Source: Sthenelais limicola
Lineage: Eukaryota > Annelida > Polychaeta > Phyllodocida > Sigalionidae
Assembly: GCA_942159475.1 (NCBI GenBank)
Contig: OW804096.1
Coordinates: 38,687,744-38,751,743 of the forward strand
Length of the DNA: 64,000 nt
Reading direction: 5' to 3'
The notes beneath the pieces are model-generated. The model saw nothing but the letters and a program-made list of their open reading frames with translations. It was not told the DNA's origin and ran no database searches. Numbering within the stretch: the first letter of the stretch is position 1; every line of letters starts with the position of its first letter. The position numbers were made by a program, and so were the translations under genes. Positions 56,807 to 64,000 of the stretch are shown here, in pieces.

Positions 56807-57635
56807 TGTATGTGTCTTTGTACTCTGATAATTTCCAGATCAATTATTAAAGCTGAGTAGTTATCTGCACTTTAATTTGTTAACTTATTATGGTCTTTCT
56901 CTCAAATTACACATTGCTACACCAAGCTGGGCGCTTTAAAAAAACCCAGGTAACTGGGAAATGCTTCCCCATGCAGTGAAAATGAAATCTTAAAAAAAAC
57001 GAACACTCACTGCCAACATTCCACCCTCAACTATAGGTGTGAGTGGCAAGCGTGTGATTGAATGAATTCATCAATTTCGGTATTATTCATACTTGATCAA
57101 GATGTATTTTCTTAAACATTGAATTGTATCATTATTTCCACCTGTGTACATCGGGTCTCCCGAAATTGTAACACAAAAAAAATGTCTTCAAAAATATTAT
57201 GGAAAAATACAGTCTTATAGGTCATTGTGAGGAAATTTGGTATCCGATTTTTTTTGTAGCAATACCTTGCAATGCAGCTTTAATATGTATCTTCATTATC
57301 AAATTTTAAAAAACTTATGACGTAAAACTAATGCAAGCTTAAGACTAGGGCAACCCCTAAACCCTACGGATTACTCGAGTGAAGTGTTATCATTACCATT
57401 GATATTTGTTATTTTAATACTTTACATAGAATAATACAGTAGCTACCCCACAACAGAGGGATGTTGCACAACGCCTGTTCATTGCATATTCGCTAAGGAC
57501 AAGAACCTGTTGCACAACCAATTCATAGGTGCTTGTTCGTTGGGACATATATAGAGACACTTAGGAACGCCCTAATTTAAATAGACTAATTATACTGCAC
57601 TCACGCATGTAAGCTCTATGTAAGCAATATGTATA

Positions 57636-57855
57636 TGGGTGAATTCGTCCGAAAATGTACAATTCACTTTCAGCAAATCTCTCGAATTTTCCACATTTAA
57701 GACAGAAAGTTTGTTCGAAATATAATTCAACACATTGATTAAATCCCCCCAATACCAAACATACACAGATATACCCAGTATTTAAGCATTTCCTTTAGCA
57801 GAATTTACTAAATGTGCAGAGCTACCAATTGTACATTTTCTGAAGATCTGACCCC
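57636..57855. mobile_element. MITE family A copy (220 bp)
   Basis: TA flanks; left end TGGGTGAATTCGTCCGAAAA, right end TTTTCTGAAGATCTGACCCC; inverted body. 56807-57635 shows nothing else. Confidence 0.75.
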
Positions 57856-58348
57856 TATGCGTTGTCCATATGTAATAATGAATTAATTAAAATTAATTGC
57901 AATATATATTCAGCCCAGGTCTTTTTTATTGGAGCCGCACTTTTGCAGCCAACCATAACACTAGAATCGTAAATTTCCGCGATTTATTCGGAAAAAAATG
58001 AATGTGGTCTAATTATTGAATAAATTCGTGTATAAAATCATCCTAGCTTTTTTCTTTAGAAAAAAAGCCTCCCCTTCAAAGCCACCCCCAAGACATGTGC
58101 CGCCCTCCCTTCTATTGGTTTCGATCTGCCGCCATTTGCGCAAGCAGAAAGCAGTAAATTCCAGGCCTGATGATGACAACAACAATTGAGCTTGGCTAAC
58201 TCTCTCCGAGCATGACTGTAATCTACTTGGAAATCTTTGAGAGAATGGGCTGAAAAGTCCGAACAAGTGGCCGCCTTTTGGTTGCATTGTAATTTAAAGC
58301 TAATTGGACGGGATCTTATTGTCGTAAGCATGACAATCTCCCGACGGT

Positions 58349-58379
58349 TATAAAGCGCGGGAAAATTTCCCGCCATTGG
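58349..58379 (+). promoter_or_regulatory. Candidate promoter: TATA, paired E2F-type palindrome, inverted CCAAT
   Basis: TATAAAG (58349-58355), GCGGGAAAATTTCCCGC (58357-58373, two inverted E2F half-sites) and ATTGG (58375-58379) are packed into 31 bp. They sit in a GC-richer patch (58060-58680), with more ATTGG boxes at about 58115 and 58302. No exon could be assigned. Confidence 0.35.
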
Positions 58380-58699
58380 AGTCTCCCAAGCGGCGTAATA
58401 ATATGAGAAATGAGAACACAGAGGAACAGAGCGGAGAAAGAGCGGGAGATTGTGAAGCGAGACTGGAAAATCATCATCGCAGAAAGGCGGGGCTCAATCT
58501 GTAGTGATGGTAGAGAGATTCTTATGGACGCATGAGCAGAAAATCTGCTGTATACGGATGCAACTAGGCTTTGATAACAGGACGAGGAGGAGGAAGAGGA
58601 TTCTATATAGCTCCCAGCTCGCTGTGGTCCGTTTGCTTTGCTGCGTTGTCGTTTGTGTTTTTATACTTAGTCGAATGTCGTCTGCTTTCCCAAAATCAA

Positions 58700-58803
58700 A
58701 GAGGGGGGAAGGCGGGGTGAGGGAGGGAGGGAGGGAGGGGGGAGGGAGGGGGAGGGAGGGAGGGAGGGGGAGGGAGGGAGGGGGAGGGAGGGGGAGGGGG
58801 GAT
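58700..58803 (+). repeat. G-quadruplex-prone (GGGA)n tract
   Basis: About 20 runs of three or more G within 104 bp, spaced by single A residues. Confidence 0.85.
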
Positions 58804-59757
58804 TAAATCACGGGAGGGGGTATAGTGGGATAGATGGTTTGAAAATAAACTGCCCATGTCATGATGTCATGATGGACGGAGCTCTTGATCGGGAAGAGTA
58901 AACATCAGATCAGCAAGTTATTTTAAGTGGCGGAAGGGTATAGTCAGTGTTTGATGCCTGAAATCATTTGATTTAAACCCAATATCGTTATCTTTTCTTC
59001 ATCAGGAACTCTTTAATTACCATTCATTTTAATTGTAATCAATCGTGTCATATGAATATGAAATATCAATTATCCATACAGACCAATTGATAATGTATAC
59101 ATTTGATAAATGCCAAATCATTTCGAAGATTCACTTGGAATTGTCCATTTAATAGTTTTTAATTCAGTTCTGAGGCCCTAACACATAAAGCAATACTAAA
59201 AGAGCTCCTTGCTGAGTTACTCCCGCGAGTTGTTCTTCTTGGGATATTCAGCTTGGCTGAAAGTCTCTGGTGGGTCTGGAAGCATTAGGATTGACCCATA
59301 GACTACCAACCAATAACCAAACCCTCCATGGGGTATAATAATCGAATGAAGAATCAACTGGGATAAAAATGAAATATTAGATGACCAATATTGAGCTTAA
59401 AAACAAAGAGATATATAGCTGGAAATGAGGGTCCAAAATTAAATTTGGGACTTCATTTGTGCCTCAGTTTTCAAAGGTCGGACAACACGATCAATTTTGG
59501 AGTATGTGTATTGTTTAACTGTTCTATGAGATTATTGTGGATGAAAAAGCAAGCTTCTACTTGGATCTATAGCGTCTATTGGGAGCAGTGTTTCTACTGG
59601 GGTAACTCCAATAGAATCCGTTGGAAGCGCTGGCTTGCAGTAAAACTACTCTTTACCTCTCAAATGTTTTGATTTGGATTCTATTCTATTCTATTTGACT
59701 TTGATTTGATTTAATTTTCATTAACTAGCGTTACATTCCAGGAACGGTATTATCAGC
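58804..59757. other. Gene-free stretch
   Basis: No supported gene; a TTCTA microsatellite at 59677-59695. Confidence 0.4.
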
Positions 59758-60186
59758 TTAAAGTTGCTCTATCAGCTAATGTCGGTCAACAGCTATTAGA
59801 TCGTTCACTTTGTGTTCCATTCTGTTCCAGCCCTTCTATTAATCATTGGACCAACACTTTGGATGATTTTGTCTAGTTGTCGTCTGCTACATGGTTTCTA
59901 AAACGTCCTCATTTTTATTTGAAGAACCCACTGGAATCCTTTCCTGTGATGATTACACATATCATCGCTCATTAGCGGTAGTTTTCTCTCGGCAGATTCA
60001 CCTTCAATGTCCAGTGTAAACATATAACAGCAGCAGAATATTGCTAAATTCAGTCATAATATGAGTAACTCTTGTATAAACGTATATAACAGTAGCAGAA
60101 TATTGATACATTAAGTCCTATAAGCTATAATGTGAGTACATTTGGTAAGATTTTACTTGTCGGAATAGCTGAGGATGAAGCTTTAA
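59758..60186. mobile_element. MITE family C, inverted copy (429 bp)
   Basis: Left end TTAAAGTTGCTCTATCAGCT, right end AGCTGAGGATGAAGCTTTAA. The interior is the inverse of 40150-40400 with a duplicated CATATAACAG.AGCAGAATATTG segment. 60187-60958 shows no gene. Confidence 0.55.
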
Positions 60187-60958
60187 TGTTGCACAAGGAC
60201 TCTACTGTGCTTATCTACAGAACGTACAGCCAGGTTGAATATATGTTTTAATAATGGGTACATAGTACAAGGACATACTATAAAACAATCTACTCATTAC
60301 AATATATTTTACCCAGTTGAAACAAGATCAATACAGTCCAGGGTTCATCGCCACAGCAGTGATATCGATCTCCAAACTCCCTGCTGCTCTGACCAAACCA
60401 ATATATATGAATTAATTTTCAACTCACCACAAATTGCTCAAGTTTCAGAGAATAGGGCTCTAGAAGCTAAACTGTACATGGGGTTTTTGTAATTTTGATG
60501 TGTCTGTGAGGGCTTAGATTGCCTGGACTATATATCGTTGGAGGCCTCACTGATGCCACACATAGTTGTGGTTCCACTCGGTCATGTTGATAACCCTTGC
60601 TTATCAAAGGCCCCATCCAGGTCCCGAATTTGGCGTTAGGTCCTACACTGAATACAAAAAATATGGATTTATTCATGATTGAGTTCAAAGCGGACAATAT
60701 ATTGTATATTAATTATTATTGTCCTCTAATTTAATTTAGAATCTGAATAAGTGTATGATGTGTTCCTGGTATGATCGTATGGTTCGATAGAGGACATGTC
60801 ATTTCTTTATGGACAGTTTATTGTAAGTTGAGTTGTCATTTCCATAAACATAACATTATGGGGATGATTTTGACTTTGGTGGGAGTTCGAAACGCTGACA
60901 TACATGTATGCAGGCCTGCTTTTCATAATCATTTCTGCAAAGGATAGAGCCATATTAG

Positions 60959-61184
60959 TGTTATATTATTGAATATAATGTAAGGGAAAAAGCAAGTGGA
61001 CACGGCAGCTTCTTGATGTATAATGTTTATTAGTCAGTGAATAGTGGGCGTGGCCCACGTGACCAAGCACACAGGTGCGGGCTTGCATATCCTGAATAGT
61101 AGGGGGGCTACTACCCAAGATATATGGAGGGGGAGTATACTACCCATAATAGGTTTTAATATAATATCATACCTATATATAGCA
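60959..61184 (-). repeat. 3' LTR of the 2.7-kb element
   Basis: 226 bp, identical to 63429-63654. Confidence 0.9.
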
Positions 61185-61187
61185 TAG

Positions 61188-61204
61188 CTCCCTCCCCTCT
61201 TTTC
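61188..61204 (-). other. Polypurine tract of the 2.7-kb element
   Basis: A 17-base A/G-only run on the minus strand, four bases from the LTR. Confidence 0.7.
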
Positions 61205-63009
61205 AAATCAAACATTAGTTTGATTTCCTAACTAAAATCTCTATATATAGTATTGATATTTCAAATATTACACAGTTATCTCAAATTGTTAAGTTGCGTT
61301 TCTAAAGTTAGCGTTAAGGTTTCAGATATTTTAGAGCACCATCACCTTATGAATGAACAACCATCTGCTTAAATCAAACAAATACATGCATAAATCCTGA
61401 CATGAACTGAATTAAAGAATATACTATTTAATCTGGTGAGTTCTCCCCCTGATTATATACTCTGAGAGGAACTCTGATAGAGTAGATAATTAAAACAGAT
61501 TAAAGCATAAGATACCACATCAAGATAATAAAGTAAATAATAAAGGTAAGCTATAGATAATAGAATTATACTGAATATTAGGTACTGGTAACAATTGTGG
61601 GATGTATAAAAATGAAAGCCTCACTAAAATTACCAAGGAGAGGCAATACTCAGAAGTACTCGACCTAACCATTAATACAATATAGCCAAGAGGGGGAATA
61701 CAGGGGGATACTCAACCTCACCCCTACAGCAATACAGCCAAATGGGGGAATACCTCAAAATACAACCATACCCCATGAACAATAATATATTGACTTACAT
61801 ATCTACCAAACCAACTTAGTACATCAGTTTTAATCATTTCAGTACATACAATCACCAGTAGCAATGGAGAGAAGAAATATCAGTAATTTGGTCAGATTAC
61901 TTTGTCTTTGAGCTATCCTGGCAGTAAGCACAAGCCCAGGTTATGAAAATAAGGTTACAAAACAATAAACCTTGCCAATTAAAGGAATTGGTCTCATACA
62001 GACAATAATGCAAGCCTCACAGTTCCTATCCTTGGAAAAGGGTTAGGCACAAGAAAATGCTAGTTTTGAATGACTCGCCATAGAAATATGGTAGAACTTC
62101 GCATTGTGTGATTGTTGTCGTTTTCCACAGGAGTCGTTTAGGTTTACTTCTTAAAAGTCCGGAGCCTTGGGTGGAAGTGTCCGACCCTAGGATAGCGTCA
62201 CCTATTGCGTGACCTATATAACTACAGCGTGGGTGACCAGGGACGCTACTTAGCCGATGAAGTGACACGCCCCCTTATACCAGTCCTAGGCATGTAACCT
62301 AGCCAGCTATGGCCAAGCCGCTGCAGCCCAAGTGTGAGTCTACGCACGTTCCCCCGGCTCTCCTGACGCCAACCTTGGAATATGTGTTAACAAACAATCC
62401 CTAGCAACCTGCTGCTTATATGTGCAGTCCAGGGTTTTCATGAATCGACGACTGCTTAAAAATGGCCAAAATATCTGCATGGGTAAATTGATATGTACCA
62501 CCTGTGGGCTTAGCCAGTGGCCATAGATAACACATTAACTCAGTAAATCAAAGCCAAAATAATACATTCAAAAGAAACAATCGCTGGTATGTGTTGTTGT
62601 AGGCTCTAGATTTACATGATCCATTTTATAATTATATCAGAGTAATTCAATAAGTTGTCCGACATTAGCAAGAAAAATATGAAATGAACAAGGTTGCATT
62701 CACCAACAAGTCGATTCTAAAATGAACAGTGACAGTACACAGATATCCTTAATTATCTAATCACCGATCATCAATAATTTTGCAGAATAAATAAAATCAT
62801 ATATGCGACATGAAAGCAGAGAGAATATCCTTTAAAATGAAGCATGATATATACACAACTTAAATTTAGAATTGTAGAAAATGTTTAGCAGTAGAATTTA
62901 CAGGTGTGGGAGAAGTATGACTTGCTCATTGGAGAAAATATATGTAGCTATATGTGCATGTAAAATGCGGCAACAAGTCTATTTAATATAGAGTAGAGGG
63001 CACGAAAAT
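61205..63009 (-). other. Noncoding interior of the 2.7-kb element
   Basis: No long frame. A 61-codon-plus frame at 62026-62268 is unsupported. Content is AT-rich with TACAGC/GGGGGAATAC-type short repeats near 61680-61760. Confidence 0.5.
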
Positions 63010-63402
63010 TGTGATTCTCTTCCTAGGATTCACCATAAATACATTGCCAACTTCCATACCACAAATCCGATCTGCAGTTGATAAAACTATCGTCCTGAGA
63101 ATAGTTTGGAATTACTGTCGGTTTTATTCCTCCCGTGCTCAGAAAAGCTTGTAATTCCTTCTTTTGATCCGCCACCTTTTTGGTAAAAACAGGTGATTCT
63201 GCTATGGTAAATCTTTAGGCTTCTTTTCCGCAGATTTCTGTTGAGGCTTGCCTTTTTCCTGCGTTGAGGGCTTGGATGCCTTTACCAATTCGCGTTCTTT
63301 GCTTTTAAAAATGCTTTTTTCCCTATGTCCTAAGACTTTTCTGTAATCTGTAGTCCCTTTATAAGCTGGATCGGAAATTCTTCCGCTCCTTTTAGGTATC
63401 AT
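63010..63402 (-). pseudogene. Broken gag-like fragment in the 2.7-kb element
   Basis: An ATG at 63402, 27 nt after the primer-like site, opens a 66-codon, Lys-rich frame ending in TAG at 63202. A second open stretch in another frame continues to about 63010, suggesting a frameshift in a once longer protein. The position right after the primer site fits gag, but no zinc knuckle or capsid motif is visible. Confidence 0.4.
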
Positions 63403-63416
63403 TTGGACCGTTTAGT

Positions 63417-63425
63417 TCTCCACCA
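63417..63425 (-). other. Possible primer binding site (tRNA-Ala-like)
   Basis: Plus-strand TCTCCACCA matches the CCA end of animal tRNA-Ala over nine bases, three bases from the LTR. Short match, so tentative. Confidence 0.4.
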
Positions 63426-63428
63426 GTA

Positions 63429-63654
63429 TGTTATATTATTGAATATAATGTAAGGGAAAAAGCAAGTGGACACGGCAGCTTCTTGATGTATAATGTTTAT
63501 TAGTCAGTGAATAGTGGGCGTGGCCCACGTGACCAAGCACACAGGTGCGGGCTTGCATATCCTGAATAGTAGGGGGGCTACTACCCAAGATATATGGAGG
63601 GGGAGTATACTACCCATAATAGGTTTTAATATAATATCATACCTATATATAGCA
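63429..63654 (-). repeat. 5' LTR of the 2.7-kb element
   Basis: 226 bp. TATATA near plus 63643-63650 and AATAAA opposite plus 63496-63501. Confidence 0.9.
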
Positions 63655-63825
63655 TTAGTATGCAGTAACTTTCTATACCGTTCGTTTACCTGCTTGCGGC
63701 GCAATTTCCATCATCTCGGGGTTATTTCATGCAGTTAGGAATTCAATTGTTTGACGCTTCCATCCCAAAGCCTAGTCTGGGGCGCTTGCGAAGATCAAAC
63801 CTAGTTCATGTAACTAACATCTATG

Positions 63826-64000
63826 CGTGATGTGGTTCAGGGAAATGAGTCATAAGTCGCAGAAATTATATTTTCCAAAGTGATTTATTCACAAAATCTC
63901 TTTCTTGGAATGTTCTGATATTTAGGGTATGAAATACTGTAAGTCATGTAAATACATGTGCTAGATTATAAGAATGTGTATTAAATGTATCTCTGCGTTT
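63826..64000. mobile_element. MITE family B, left half, cut by the window end
   Basis: CGTGATGTGGTTCAGGGAAA then TGAGTCATAAGTCGCAGAAA, followed by AAAGTGATTTATTCACAAAA, as in 51436-51600. Confidence 0.55.

Larger units (their letters stand above)
60959..63654 (-). mobile_element. Non-autonomous LTR retrotransposon, 2.7 kb
   Basis: Two 226-bp direct repeats (60959-61184 and 63429-63654) are identical as far as I can see, begin TG and end CA, and are flanked by TTAG on both outer sides. A purine tract next to the left repeat, a primer-like site next to the right repeat, and the order TATATA then AATAAA inside the repeats all set the orientation to minus. The 2.2-kb interior has no reverse transcriptase or integrase, so movement would need another element's enzymes. 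Its superfamily cannot be told. Confidence 0.85.

Overview
The window reads as nuclear DNA of an animal, most likely a marine invertebrate such as a mollusc, brachiopod, hemichordate or lancelet; the sequence does not settle which. The reasons are an AT-rich background, split genes with GT-AG introns, a secreted F-type lectin/PAN domain gene, a Ty3/gypsy LTR retrotransposon primed by tRNA-His, many small inverted-repeat transposons and long polypurine/polypyrimidine tracts. There is no bacterial-style gene organisation.

Layout. 1-2910 holds the one host protein gene I can model: a five-exon, minus-strand gene (281 codons) for a small protein with a leader, a 22-nt microexon, a two-exon F-type lectin (fucolectin) domain and a C-terminal PAN/apple domain. 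Its 5' part is partly duplicated further right (4440-4920 and 7080-7480), with two extra copies of the microexon. 7732-19379 is a nearly intact 11.6-kb Ty3/gypsy element on the minus strand: 512-bp LTRs differing at one base, a tRNA-His primer site, gag, a -1 overlapping pol, and an unusual third ORF between pol and the 3' LTR. 19380-60958 is gene-poor and made of MITE families (at least nine copies of one 237-bp TA-flanked family), foldback sequences, satellites, pyrimidine tracts, a decayed LINE fragment and a few possible regulatory clusters. 60959-63654 is a 2.7-kb non-autonomous LTR element with identical 226-bp LTRs and a broken gag-like fragment. The last 350 bp are flank and a partial MITE.

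The most notable system is the gypsy element. Its integrase tail carries four AT-hook motifs (plus a degenerate one) after a GPY/F-like module. Its third ORF encodes a 725-residue protein with paired C/H zinc-finger-like motifs, nuclear-type basic clusters and a coiled coil, and no membrane segment. Together they suggest a retrotransposon that carries its own chromatin-binding functions instead of an envelope. A splice acceptor lies just before this ORF and a donor lies upstream in the 1.1-kb gap after pol, so the ORF may be expressed from a spliced subgenomic RNA. Pol has two in-frame TGA codons, so this copy is probably not autonomous although it inserted recently.
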